In this document: one piece after another, positions 10,940 to 20,771 of the stretch
Layout of the letters: every line of letters starts with the position of its first letter
Position numbering within the stretch: position 1 is the stretch's first letter
Assembly (NCBI GenBank): GCA_029721435.1
Contig: CM056587.1
Span: 17,022,667 to 17,086,666 of the forward strand
Length of the DNA: 64,000 nt
Direction of reading: 5' to 3'
Source of the DNA: Gymnothorax reevesii
Taxonomy: Eukaryota; Chordata; Actinopteri; Anguilliformes; Muraenidae
The notes under the pieces: generated by a model
Told to the model about the DNA's origin: nothing
The model's database searches: none
The model's input: the letters and a program-made list of their open reading frames with translations, nothing else
Position numbers and translations under genes: made by a program

Positions 10940-11785
10940 AATGAATGTTTTTAGTCTGACTGAATTAAATTTTGAGTCCTTTAATACTTTCCTACATTGA
11001 GCATTTTGCATGCTTTTACAATTCCCTCTGGTACAATCTGGTTAAGATACGCATACGACCCAAAACATTTTTCTTTAAAGTTCTACAGGCTGTCATCATT
11101 TCAGCATCATTTCCAGTCAGTAACAACATTGCAGACGAACTAGCTTGCGTGCCAAGCATTCGAGCTGGTTTGTTTTAGTCAACGTGCTCACCATCAAGCT
11201 AAATGCTTGCGATTCAACTCGAGCCAAGTATGAAAATAATGGCTATTCGCTGATTTTCTTTTGCATTACATGCACCAAATAGCTGTTAGCTAAGTAGGCC
11301 AGGCTAGTGAATTAGGTAGCAAAGCTGGCAAACTAGCATTAGCTTGCTTGCCAGTCAGAAAGCATTTTGCCAGCTTCGTTAGTTACATTTAATTGTTTTA
11401 GACCAATTCACTATATTTCTGCAAAGAAAAACCCAAATAAAAGTGAAATTATTTCAAACTAACGTAAATGGCGTTCGCCTTTCATGACAACGAGATTAAT
11501 GCACAGTGAAACGGCCCTATAATCGAACATTAGCAGGTCACAAAGCGCCAGGTAGTCTACCGTAGGATTGATACCTGGTATTAACAAATCAGAATGCGGG
11601 ATTCGGTGAGTCCATGGTAGAATTTGTGTTTTCTCGTCTCAGCGACTATTGTGCAGTATAAAATCAGGGCATTACTTTGCTACTGAAGATGCAGGGTTGC
11701 GGACAAATGCTCAAATGTCGTACCAATTGAAAGCGGAGCAGGTGGTCACCCTAACGCATCCACCCAACAGCCCTCCTTTCCCAAA
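10940..11785. other. Non-coding, unassigned
   Basis: AT-rich with several short GCTAGC/TTAGCT motifs around 11,280-11,350 and no recognisable gene or repeat. Confidence 0.3.
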
Positions 11786-11788
11786 CAG

Positions 11789-12244
11789 CAATGAAATCAA
11801 GGGCTAAATTCAGTACAGAAAAATAATTTACTTATTAATAGGCCAACGCAAGGCTTTACGTTGATTGAGCTGGTCCACATTCCAATGAAATATGGCCTTT
11901 CACTCTCGGTATTGCGTGGGTTGATTAAAAAAAAGTGGCACTTGGCAGTTAAATAGGCTATGAAAAGCATGCGTTGCAAGCTATTTGCGCAGGTGGGCAA
12001 TTTTGAATAATGTTGATTTAAATACAGCAAATACGCGTCTAAATGAGTGACTATCGTCTTACCTAATTGGGGAGAACAAGCAGCTAAGTTAAGTGCGGAG
12101 CGCTCTCGGAGTGAACCTTTTGTTAATTATGAAAATGACTGAGAACAGGTCAGAACTAATAATTGTTTTAAACTGATTTTTTCTGCACCCCAATTCTCAG
12201 TTCTTGTTCCACCACTGTACTGAATTTAGCCCATGATTTCATCA
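11789..12244. repeat. Dispersed repeat family, copy 1 of 3, with inverted ends
   Basis: The left end reads TGAAATCA, two bases, then GGCTAAATTCAGTACAG. The right end is its near reverse complement (CTGTACTGAATTTAGCCCATG). The body shares long blocks with sequence at 24,632-25,110 and 52,578-53,035, including GGCAATTTTGAATAATGTTG and TGAAAATGACTGAGAACAGG. Conservation with the other copies continues past the inverted ends (GATGGCATATGGAGAGAAACC, about 12,250-12,270), so the true element is larger than this interval. No protein is encoded. Confidence 0.6.
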
Positions 12245-12534
12245 CTGTTAGATGGCATATGGAGAGAAACCATGTCTTTCAGATGCCAACAATAAGATAG
12301 GAAATTAATTGGTAAGTGTGTGCTGAAAGAACAAACTTTTAGCTTTCAATTAAGGGCTTTGCCAAAAATATTTTATGAACTGTGAAGAAATCACAATTAT
12401 ATTGGTATATAACACCTCCAGTTTCAGAGGGTCAAAAGTACAGGCAAACAAATGTAATCAATAATTAAAATGACCTTTTTTTATGCGCAACTGAAATTTT
12501 TTTGTAGTCAAAGTTGGGGGTCTTTTTGCTGATG

Positions 12535-12964
12535 CTCTGGCAGATCAACCATCACTGCAGCAGTCTCCAGTTCCTTGTTCTTGGGAGAGGACAAGATGCA
12601 TAGTTAATTAGATCAGGGGATGATTAGGTGGCAGGTTGAAAGAGCCAGGATGGGAATTAAGCTATATCATGGGGGTTGTGGATGAGTGTCATAGGATCTT
12701 TAATGGCCATGGAGAGTCAGGACCTTGGTTTAACATCTCATCCGAAAGACTTTGTCTCCTTTAGTACAGTGTCCCAATCCCTGCAATGGGGCATGGGGCA
12801 TTATTCCACCAGAAGGAAGATCGCAAATGACTGGCCCACCAACACCTCTTGCAGCAGCAACTTTGTATTCTCTGGTGGTCTCCCACCCAAGTACTAACCA
12901 AGCTCACACCTGCTGAGCTTCAGCCACGCAGCTAGAGCAGATTGAGTGGTGGTATGGCTGCTGC
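12535..12964 (-). mobile_element. 5S-rRNA-derived SINE (SINE3-like)
   Basis: Read on the minus strand from 12,964, the first 100 bases follow the 5S rRNA plan: GCCATACCACC at the 5' side, AGCTCAGCAGG (box A region), then GGTTAGTACTTGGGTGGGAG (box C). The body continues with CTTTCGGATGAGATGTTAAAC and GGTCCTGACTCTCCATGG, then CCTAATCATCCCCTGAT, motifs I associate with zebrafish SINE3. Such SINEs are copied by partner LINE machinery and transcribed by RNA polymerase III from the internal 5S promoter. The 5S part is diverged and is not a functional 5S gene. The 3' end at about 12,535 is approximate. Confidence 0.8.
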
Positions 12965-13110
12965 ATGCTCAAGTCGATTCAGGACAGTCAATCTTGCTTT
13001 TCAAGCAGGATTTGGGCTATTGTCCATCGGATCTGTTAAGTGCTATCAATTGAGTACTAAAAGATGTAGCTGAGTCTGAGGAGATATTATAGTCCTACAG
13101 AGTGCAAAAT

Positions 13111-13326
13111 TCATCCTGCAGCTTTCATCAGCTGTGACATGAACACAGGGGAACCAGCTCCACTGGCAGCCATACATGCCCACACATGAACACATTTTAC
13201 AGGTAAGGCAGTATGCTTCAAATCTTGAGATTTTTCCTTACATCCTCTATACTTTTCTTTTCCCATCATTCTGCTCTTTGTTTCATCTGTCTTTATGATG
13301 TCATTCCAGCACTGAACATGCCACAA
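13111..13326 (-). pseudogene. Tc1-like transposase fragment
   Basis: The minus-strand frame reads WNDIIKTDETKSRMMGKEKY, then KHTALPVKCVHVWACMAASG. This matches the central part of Tc1 transposases: the first catalytic aspartate box (W--VLWSDE-K--LFG) and the following V-HGGG--M-WGCFS stretch, in decayed form. The helix-turn-helix, the second catalytic Asp and the Glu are not recognisable nearby, and no terminal repeats were identified. It is an old fragment. Confidence 0.5.
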
Positions 13327-13421
13327 AAAAACTTATTTTGTGTGGTGCTTTAACGATTTGTATCTCAACGTAAACCCGCTGTATTTACTGCGGTGAATTT
13401 GTCTCTTGGTTGTTAACTTAA

Positions 13422-13751
13422 CCCTAGAACACTATTGCTAAAATTAGTAACACCATCACTAACACCGGGTGATTTTTCTCGATATAGTAAAATACCCAAT
13501 AAAAAGTACTTGTCATCAAAATATGACAATACATGACAAATTACAGTAGTGTTCTTTCATTTTCAACTGTGCCATGTCTAAAAAAATGAAAAAAGTACCC
13601 TGAGGTAAACAAAACACCCATGCCTTCAAAGATGTCAAAGACAATGCTGAAGCTACCCAGGGACCCATAACACTCAGACAAACGCAACATAATGAAAATC
13701 ACGTAAACACGTTTGCTCGGGTGAAAATCACCCAGCGATAGTCTTCTAGGG
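13422..13751. mobile_element. piggyBac-type MITE, 330 bp, with TTAA target duplication
   Basis: Both ends lie directly inside TTAA (13,418-13,421 and 13,752-13,755). The left end reads CCCTAGAACACTATTGCT and the right end, reverse-complemented, CCCTAGAAGACTATCGCT. CCC at the tip and exact TTAA insertion are piggyBac hallmarks. GGGTGATTTT-type sequence recurs inverted inside. No transposase is encoded. Confidence 0.85.
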
Positions 13752-13755
13752 TTAA

Positions 13756-15313
13756 GCACAGTTATGCCTACTTCCAAGAGACAGTTGTCATCTTTTGTCT
13801 TTTGGGCATTTTGGTGTTCCTGAGCTCACAAGTGCTTTCATTCTTTGTAAAACTATACCAACTTGCAGATTTGGCCCAACCTAATGTTATTATTATATCT
13901 CTGGTAGGTTTGTTTTGATTTTTCATATTAATGATGGCTTGCATCATTGCCAGTGACAGCTGGTAGGTCAGCTCTTAAGAGTTCAGAGTTAAGAGCAGCA
14001 CATTCCAAATGCAAGTGCCAGATGTGGAGTCAACTCTCGACCTCTGAATGCTTATTTGTAAATGAAATAATGATTGAATTACTCTCTTGGCCATTAAACT
14101 GCTGTGCAACTAATTGTCCTTGTATGAAAGGGCTGTAATTCCATGTAGTGTATGTAATTGCTGTAATACAGACTTCACTCAATTTGGAGGTTAATTACCA
14201 TAAATCAAAGTGGAAAGTTTGCGCTTTGAGCTCATATTCATATTTTAATGATACATACTTCATTAATTTTCATGTTTAATATCCTGTGGTAGGCAGCTAA
14301 TGTTACCGTAACTTATGTCAATGTCAAAATGTTTCGAGACCTGAGTGTATACAACATCAACGTACATATTTTTCTCAGATTTCCAACTGAATATTTGTAA
14401 GGGCAGACTTGGGGGTACGTGACCGATCAGTCAAATGGCATTGAACAGTTGCTTTTTTGTTCTCCTTATCGTCCGCTAGCTCTGCTTTCCTACCAGACTT
14501 TACCAGCACTGACTCAAATGTAAACACCTTAATCAAAACCATTTTTCTCCAAGTATGAACGATAGCCAAAGTCGCATCACGTCACATAAAGTACGCTGCG
14601 GTACAGTGTTTATGCCGATCTATCACCCACCCACAAGGTCCTCAGAAGTAATTAACATCCCTGCCGACAACGCCAGGCATCTGGCTGGTTGACAAAGTGA
14701 TGTGATCATTCCACAGTAGTGCTCAAGAGAGGCAGGCTTCCTGCTATTTGTCTTGGTGCTGCACGTCACTTGCTGATGTCACTGTGCCCCGCAGGTACGC
14801 AAGTGTGGGTAGTAATGTGTGTGGCAGATGATAAACATAATCGCTGCAGATGTCAACTATCATATGTTAACAGAGGCAGCAAAGATAAACCTTGAATTGT
14901 GGGCTGTGTAAGATTAATAACTGTGTAAATAAAATGCTACCCAAGCAGTGACTTGATGCTCTTTAACTTTATAATTAAAAATTCCTTCCAAACGAGGAAT
15001 GGCCTTATCTGTGTTCACTAACAATTGTGGTCAATTATGTTTGACATTTCTTTACTTGAATTGGCACTGTATTTTAACCTCGTGATAAAGGGGAGATTCT
15101 CAGCTCTTACATTAAACAGTATTTCTGTGCATTTTGATTTTACCAAGAAATTCCAGCACTCCAAATGCCGATATGATTTTTTTGAATATACTGCAATGTC
15201 TTTTGCAGCAGGTGGTTTTGTTTTGTTTGTTTTTTGCCTACAAGTAATACTTACTTGGGCTGATGACAATCCAGCCAGCTTTCGTGCATGTTGTCTTTCT
15301 TTGAGGTTTATAC
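13756..15313. other. Non-coding, unassigned
   Basis: About 1.5 kb without a recognisable gene or repeat. Balanced open frames on both strands at about 15,020-15,425 span the left LTR edge of the adjacent retrotransposon and look accidental. Confidence 0.3.
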
Positions 15314-15809
15314 TGTTATGGCCCCAATTTGTTATTACATTTATAACACAACAGCAACAGCAAGGGATGACAAACACAGTTTTAACAACTAAAACACATT
15401 TAATTTTTAACAAAGACAAAGACTAATAACAACCTACAACTAAAGACCAAGATTGATAAATAAGAAAAAACAGAAATAATTACAGTCCCTTTTTGGTGGG
15501 GTGGCTTGGTGATGTCCTGGATGAAGAAAATGCTCAAACACAGGCAAAGAAATCCACAAAAGAAACGTCACAGGTCTTGAACAGAATGGCAGGTCTGGTC
15601 ATCTTCTTGCAATTTCTCCTACTACTTTACTGTCTCAATTCTTTTCCTTATATACTCTTTTGCAGACCCCACCCACAATTAGACCTCTTTTTTTAAATTT
15701 TCTGAGACTTGCCCCAGACATGTCCAGGACATGTCTAAACATGACTCCAGTCTGAGCTTAACAAAAAAAAGGTAAATACTGCCATCTAGTGGCCTATATT
15801 CACATTACA
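15314..15809 (-). repeat. 3' LTR of the Gmr1-like element
   Basis: 496 bp. In element orientation it starts TGTAATGTG and ends CCATAACA. It matches the other LTR except for 2 bp missing near its outer edge (GGCCCCAATTTG here, GGCCCCACAATTTG there). A TATATAAGG box lies at 15,646-15,654 on the minus strand, and a perfect CTCF-type core at 15,779-15,792. Confidence 0.95.
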
Positions 15810-15819
15810 CCTCCATTCC
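15810..15819 (-). other. Polypurine tract
   Basis: In element orientation GGAATGGAGG immediately precedes the 3' LTR, where plus-strand DNA synthesis is primed. It is short and mostly purine. Confidence 0.7.
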
Positions 15820-15914
15820 AAAAGGGAAAAATTTTGACTCATAAAGGCAAAATTTTTCTTTTCAATACAAAATGGTAAAGTGAACACTTGTCTATATATA
15901 CATATCATACACAC

Positions 15915-17246
15915 TCAAACACGGGATAAGCAATCCGCAATTACATTGTCTGTACCCTTCACATGCTTAATTTCCAAGTCAAACTCCTGTAAAATCAAAC
16001 TCCAATTCAACAATCTCCGATTCTTGTTTTTCATCTTACTCAAAAACATTAACGGATTGTGGTCAGTGTACACAATCATTGGCTGTTGTCCTGTACAAAC
16101 ATAAACCTCAAAGTGTTGTAAAGAAAGGACCAGAGCCAACAGTTCCTTCTCTATTGTGGAATAGTTCCTTTGGTGGCGATTGAACTTCCTGGAGAAGTAT
16201 GCCACGGGATGCTCAATGTCATCAGAGTCACTTCTCTGTAGGAGCACAGATCCACAAGCTTGGTCGCTAGCATCGACCGCGATGGAGAACGGTTTGTTGA
16301 AGTCAGGAGATTTGAGCACGGGGAAGTGACACAGCAGAGACTTCAGGTGATCGAAGGCTCTCTGGCATGCATCATCCCAGGTGAACTTTACGCCTTTCTT
16401 CAGTTGGTTAGTTAGACTGAGAGCAATCTCAGCAAAGTTCTTGCAGAACTTGCGGTAGTACCCGATCATTCCAAGGAAGCGGCGCAAAGCTTTTTTGTTG
16501 TCAGGAACTGGAAAGTCCATGATGGCTTGGACTTTAGCATTTATGGGTGCCACCTTACCCTGGCCTATGACGTAGCCAAGATAGGTGACAGTAGCACAAC
16601 CAATGTCACTCTTGCTCAGATTAACAGTCAGGTTAGCCTGGGTCAGGCGCTGGAACAACGTCTCTACATCTTTTAGATGTTCTTCCCAGGAGTCACTCCA
16701 TGTGATCAGGTCATCGATGTATGCACCCGTGTGTGGCAATCCGGCGATTGTAGACTGTATCATCCTTTGGAACGTGGCTGGGGCATTTTTCATGCCAAAG
16801 GGTAGGACTTCATACTGGTACAATCCAGATGGTGTGGCAAAAGCAGAGATGCTCTTGGCCCTCTCAGTTAAAGGCACACACCAATAACCCTTCAATAAAT
16901 CAATCTTGGTCAGAAACTTTGCTTGCCCTACACTATCAATACAATCATCAATCCTAGGTATTGGAAACACATCAGTTCTAGTTACAGCATTGACTTTGCG
17001 ATAATCTGTACAGAATCTAGTACTTCCATCAGGTTTTGGAACTAGCACACAGGGTGAACTCCAATCGGAGTTGGAGGGTCTGATAATATCATGTTTTAAC
17101 ATGTACTCAACCTCTTTCTCAGCAATCTTTCTCTTTTCAGGATTCATCCGGTATGGATGCTGTTTTATTGGTTTGGCATCACCAACATCTACATCATGAG
17201 AGGCTATAGTAACTCTCTTTTTGAACATCAGGAAACAAATCCTCAT
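15915..17246 (-). CDS. Gmr1-like reverse transcriptase and RNase H
   Basis: An uninterrupted frame of 443 codons for the enzyme that copies element RNA into DNA and removes the RNA strand. RT motifs in order: VLVPKPDGSTRFCTDYRKVN (about residues 67-86), DLLKGYW, VLPFGMKNAPATFQRM, the catalytic YIDD (16,710-16,721, about residue 176) and TYLGYVIG. RNase H follows: IAVDASDQACGSVL with the first Asp, STIEKELLALV with the Glu, and VYTDHNPL with the second Asp. It ends near DNVIADCLSRV. The first dozen residues from the nominal ATG at 17,246 overlap the upstream frame. The conserved protein starts at about 17,220 after a +1 shift, so this is probably the pol C-terminal half rather than a separately initiated gene. 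All catalytic residues are present. Confidence 0.93.
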   Translation of the reverse strand: MRICFLMFKKRVTIASHDVDVGDAKPIKQHPYRMNPEKRKIAEKEVEYMLKHDIIRPSNSDWSSPCVLVPKPDGSTRFCTDYRKVNAVTRTDVFPIPRIDDCIDSVGQAKFLTKIDLLKGYWCVPLTERAKSISAFATPSGLYQYEVLPFGMKNAPATFQRMIQSTIAGLPHTGAYIDDLITWSDSWEEHLKDVETLFQRLTQANLTVNLSKSDIGCATVTYLGYVIGQGKVAPINAKVQAIMDFPVPDNKKALRRFLGMIGYYRKFCKNFAEIALSLTNQLKKGVKFTWDDACQRAFDHLKSLLCHFPVLKSPDFNKPFSIAVDASDQACGSVLLQRSDSDDIEHPVAYFSRKFNRHQRNYSTIEKELLALVLSLQHFEVYVCTGQQPMIVYTDHNPLMFLSKMKNKNRRLLNWSLILQEFDLEIKHVKGTDNVIADCLSRV

Positions 17247-20200
17247 ATTTCTTGATCAACCTTTCAAACTGATCTCTCTGTGAGGGTTCTAAGTGCTGGA
17301 GTTTTACATCAAGATTTTGCGACACTTCAGTGTTTGACAATTTACATGAAAGAACTTCAGCTTTAATTCTTGGTTCATCATCTTGAAACTCCCCCTCATC
17401 TTCACACGTTTCGACCATTGGAGAATCTGAAGTGACAGCTGCAACCCTAGCATTTCTGTCATGATAAGGCTTTAGCATGTTAATATGACACAATTGTTTT
17501 GGTTTTCTCCTATCTGGAGTCTTCACAATGTAATTGAGATCATTGAGTTTTGTCAGAATTTCATAAGGACCATGAAATCTAGCCTGCAATGGATTGGACT
17601 GCAAGGGAAACAACACAAGGACCTTGTCTCCTGGTTTAAACTCACGGCTTCTAGCCTTATGATCATACCAAGTTTTCATTTTTCCCTGACTTGATTTCAA
17701 GTTCTCTTTGGCAAGGTCACAAGCTGCACGCAATCTTTCCTTGAACTTGCTAACATAGTCTAACAGACTGATTTGCGGCTCTTCCTCTTGCCATTGTTCA
17801 CTCAATAATAGCAAAGGTCCTCTCACTTCATGACCAAACACTAGCTCAAATGGACTGAATCCAGTAGACTCCTGCACTGCTTCTCTAGCTGCAAACAACA
17901 GCAAATGAACCCCTTCATCCCAGTCTTTCTCATGGTCATAACAATAAGTCCTCATCATTGTCTTGAGAGTGGAATGAAACCGCTCTAAGGCACCCTGACT
18001 TTCTGGATGATAGGCACTAGAAAGAATCTGTTTTGCACCTAGTTCATACACAACCTGCTGAAACAATCCTGAAGTGAAATTGCTACCTTGGTCTGACTGA
18101 ATTTCCCTGGGAAGGCCAAACAACGTGAAGAACTTTATCAAAGCCTTCGAGATTGCAGTTGCCTTGATGTTACGTAGAGGTATGGCTTCGGGGAATCTGG
18201 TAGATGCACACATGATTGTCAACAAGTACTGATTTCCAGATCTAGTCTTGGGTAATGGACCAACACAATCAACAATGACCTTAGAGAAGGGCTCTCCAAA
18301 TGCTGGGATAGGCTGCAACGGAGCTACAGGTGGGTCTAACTGGTGTTTTCCAACTACCTGACAAGTGTGACAGGTTTTGCAAAAGTTGGAAACGTCTTTC
18401 CGAAGCCCAGGCCAAAAGAAGTGTTTCATGATCTTATCAACAGTCTTGTTAACACCAAGATGACCTCCTAAAGGTAAACTATGAGCCATTGTTAAGATCT
18501 CATTCCTGTAGACCTTCGGAACAACAATTTGCCTGACCACTGCCCAATCTGCATTGGCAGGGATATCAGGAGGGCGCCACTTCCGCATCAACACACCATC
18601 CTTGAGATAATACCCAACTGGAACTGCGTCTATTTCTTTATCAGGAAGGGCTCTCCTCTTTAGTACACAAATTTCAGGATCATTAGTTTGCTCCTCAATC
18701 AACCGCTTTCTGGACAGAGACAAGTCTCCAGACACATCAGAATCACCAGACCCATCCGGCTGGCTGAATAGAGAACTGATAAAAGTATCTGATAAGTCCT
18801 CAAACGGGGAAACCATAGTAGGCCAATCAGAGTCATGAGGCGAACCACCTGAGTCCTGACTATTCAATGTACTGGACGGCACCACAACATCATCTTCTTT
18901 AGCCTTCTTGGCCATAGCACGAGTCACTGCGCAAGAAGGATACAGAGATGGGTCCTCATCCCCATTTTCAGTGCTCGGCTGTGAAGTAAGATGTACAGGG
19001 GGAACTACTTTGCCCCCAGCCAGGTCATTGCCTAGCAACAGAGAAACACCCTTTATAGGTAGACTTGACATAAGTCCCACCTTTACCTGTCCTGTAACTA
19101 AATCTGACTTCAAGAATATAGAGCGCAGGGGTACAGATACAGTCCTCCCTTCAATACCTTGTACAAGTATGAAATCCCCTGAAGCGGTCTCATCACGTAA
19201 CTCCAAGGAGTCCATCAACAAAAGTGACTGAGAAGCTCCGGTATCCCTTAGGATATATATGGGGACAGGAGTAGTACGCTCATTCAGAGCCACAAATCCC
19301 TCTGACACAAATGGAAAAAATTCCTCCCTCACGAAGTCAGCTGTATTAGGCTTTTTAGCCCCACAAGAAGCAGGCAATTTAGCAGATTGGTTATCTACTA
19401 CAGGGGTTTCTAACCTTGTTTTCACAAAGGCATTTGGTTTGGTATCCTTTTCTTTTTCTTTCTTAGCTTTAAGGAACCAACAGTTAGTTGTAACATGACC
19501 AGATTTCTTGCAATAACTGCAAACTAGACCACTTTTGTCACTGTCAGCTTTTACACTTTGATCAGACCTGTTACTGGATTTCTGAGCACCATCACCAGAT
19601 TTGTCTTTGTCTTTGGGTGAGGAATCTTGGGTATCACCGTAACCCTTTTTCTGAAATTGGGACCATTTATTGTTACTGCTAGACTGAAATTTGGACTTAT
19701 GAGTGAGAACATATTCATCTGCAAATTTGGCAGCTGATTGCAAGTTCAGTGCTTGCTTCTCATTAAGGTAGGTCTCAACATCATCCTTAACACAGTTCTT
19801 GAATTCTTCAACTAACACCATCTCTTTTAGTGAGTTGAAATCATCCTTGACCTCCATAGAAGTACACCAGCGCTCAAAGCAAACCTGCTTCTCATTAGCA
19901 AATTCAACATAAGTCTGATTTTCAGATTTCTTCAGACCTCTGAATTTCTGTCGGTAAGCCTCTGGAACCAACTCATAAGCTCTCAAAATAACCTTTTTGA
20001 CAACCTCATAATCAGAGGAATCATCTGCAGACAAAGCCGAATAGGCTTGTTGAGCTTTACCCTTGAGGACAGTTTGCAACATCAGAGGCCAGTGTTCCTT
20101 TGGCCACTGGCAACTCTTTGCTACCTTTTCAAAACACTGGAAATAGTTGTCAACATCCTTTTCTGAAAATGGAGGCACCAGTTTTACCTCCTGACTGGCA

Positions 20201-20655
20201 CAAAATTTATTTTTAGTTTCAATTTTAATTTTTAGTTTCTCCATTTGGAGTCTTTCTTCTCTATCCAACTTCTCTAATTCAAAATCTCTCTGTCTCTGTC
20301 TCTCTCTTTCTGCTCTTTCCTCTTTCTCTCTCTCAAATTCTCTTTGTTTTTCTTCTCTTGCTAATTTTTCTAACTCAAACTGCCTTTGTTTTTCTTTTTC
20401 TTCCCTTTCAAATTCTAGCATTTTTAATTTAAGTTCCATTTCTATATTTGGATTTTCCACTGGAAACTGTTCTAGATCTCCAGGTGCAAACACATTTTCA
20501 TCAATGTAATATTCAACTATCTCTCTAGCCAGTCTTGCTTTTCGCATGGCTGGTTTCACCTCTGTCAGCTCTAAATGTCTGCAAATTTCTAGCAGTTCTG
20601 TCTTTTTAAAAGACTTCAAAACCCCTACGGTTGGTGATGCCAAGAAATCATCCAT
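17194..20655 (-). CDS. Gmr1-like Gag-protease-integrase
   Basis: 1,153 codons from ATG at 20,655 (MDDFLASPTV). A GTG-initiated extension upstream is less likely. Residues 75-150 form a highly charged EREEKEKQR-type coiled coil. About 233-315 is a SCAN-like capsid region (YRQKFRGL to FADEYVLTHK). A CCHC zinc knuckle, CSYCKKSGHVTTNC, lies near 375. The aspartic protease has DTGAS near 470. Integrase follows: an HHCC zinc-binding segment (GGHLGVNKT, CKTCHTC) near 725-770, then the catalytic triad in IVDCVGPLP, QSDQGSNF and PESQGALERF (about 797-890), and a GPY/F-type end (ARFHGPYEI) near 1,030. The tail ends in LFPDV, where the conserved protein continues in the RT frame after a +1 shift. The frame then stops at TGA, 17,194-17,196. 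Integrase upstream of RT is the notable feature. Confidence 0.93.
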   Translation of the reverse strand: MDDFLASPTVGVLKSFKKTELLEICRHLELTEVKPAMRKARLAREIVEYYIDENVFAPGDLEQFPVENPNIEMELKLKMLEFEREEKEKQRQFELEKLAREEKQREFEREKEERAERERQRQRDFELEKLDREERLQMEKLKIKIETKNKFCASQEVKLVPPFSEKDVDNYFQCFEKVAKSCQWPKEHWPLMLQTVLKGKAQQAYSALSADDSSDYEVVKKVILRAYELVPEAYRQKFRGLKKSENQTYVEFANEKQVCFERWCTSMEVKDDFNSLKEMVLVEEFKNCVKDDVETYLNEKQALNLQSAAKFADEYVLTHKSKFQSSSNNKWSQFQKKGYGDTQDSSPKDKDKSGDGAQKSSNRSDQSVKADSDKSGLVCSYCKKSGHVTTNCWFLKAKKEKEKDTKPNAFVKTRLETPVVDNQSAKLPASCGAKKPNTADFVREEFFPFVSEGFVALNERTTPVPIYILRDTGASQSLLLMDSLELRDETASGDFILVQGIEGRTVSVPLRSIFLKSDLVTGQVKVGLMSSLPIKGVSLLLGNDLAGGKVVPPVHLTSQPSTENGDEDPSLYPSCAVTRAMAKKAKEDDVVVPSSTLNSQDSGGSPHDSDWPTMVSPFEDLSDTFISSLFSQPDGSGDSDVSGDLSLSRKRLIEEQTNDPEICVLKRRALPDKEIDAVPVGYYLKDGVLMRKWRPPDIPANADWAVVRQIVVPKVYRNEILTMAHSLPLGGHLGVNKTVDKIMKHFFWPGLRKDVSNFCKTCHTCQVVGKHQLDPPVAPLQPIPAFGEPFSKVIVDCVGPLPKTRSGNQYLLTIMCASTRFPEAIPLRNIKATAISKALIKFFTLFGLPREIQSDQGSNFTSGLFQQVVYELGAKQILSSAYHPESQGALERFHSTLKTMMRTYCYDHEKDWDEGVHLLLFAAREAVQESTGFSPFELVFGHEVRGPLLLLSEQWQEEEPQISLLDYVSKFKERLRAACDLAKENLKSSQGKMKTWYDHKARSREFKPGDKVLVLFPLQSNPLQARFHGPYEILTKLNDLNYIVKTPDRRKPKQLCHINMLKPYHDRNARVAAVTSDSPMVETCEDEGEFQDDEPRIKAEVLSCKLSNTEVSQNLDVKLQHLEPSQRDQFERLIKKYEDLFPDVQKESYYSLS

Positions 20656-20747
20656 TGCTGTTGTCAATATATATCTAGGAAAATTCACAAAAACAATTTC
20701 ACAATTTGGAATGTTAGATTTTCAATAAATTACTCACACAATGGTCT

Positions 20748-20768
20748 ATCCCGGACCTTGAGCCCCCA
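20748..20768 (-). other. Primer-binding site resembling tRNA-Pro
   Basis: Three bases inside the 5' LTR, the element strand reads TGGGGGCTC, then AAG, then GTCCGGGAT. The two 9-base blocks match the complement of the tRNA-Pro 3' end, the primer also used by murine leukaemia viruses. The central AAG is extra. First-strand synthesis would start here. Confidence 0.7.
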
Positions 20769-20771
20769 ATT

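Noticed and set aside
12880..12964. 5S rRNA gene
   Set aside because: The 5S-like part is diverged and fused to a SINE body, so it is a SINE head rather than an rRNA gene.
15493..15696. 67-codon plus-strand frame, identical at 20,953-21,156
   Set aside because: It is antisense within the LTRs; its duplication simply reflects the two LTR copies.
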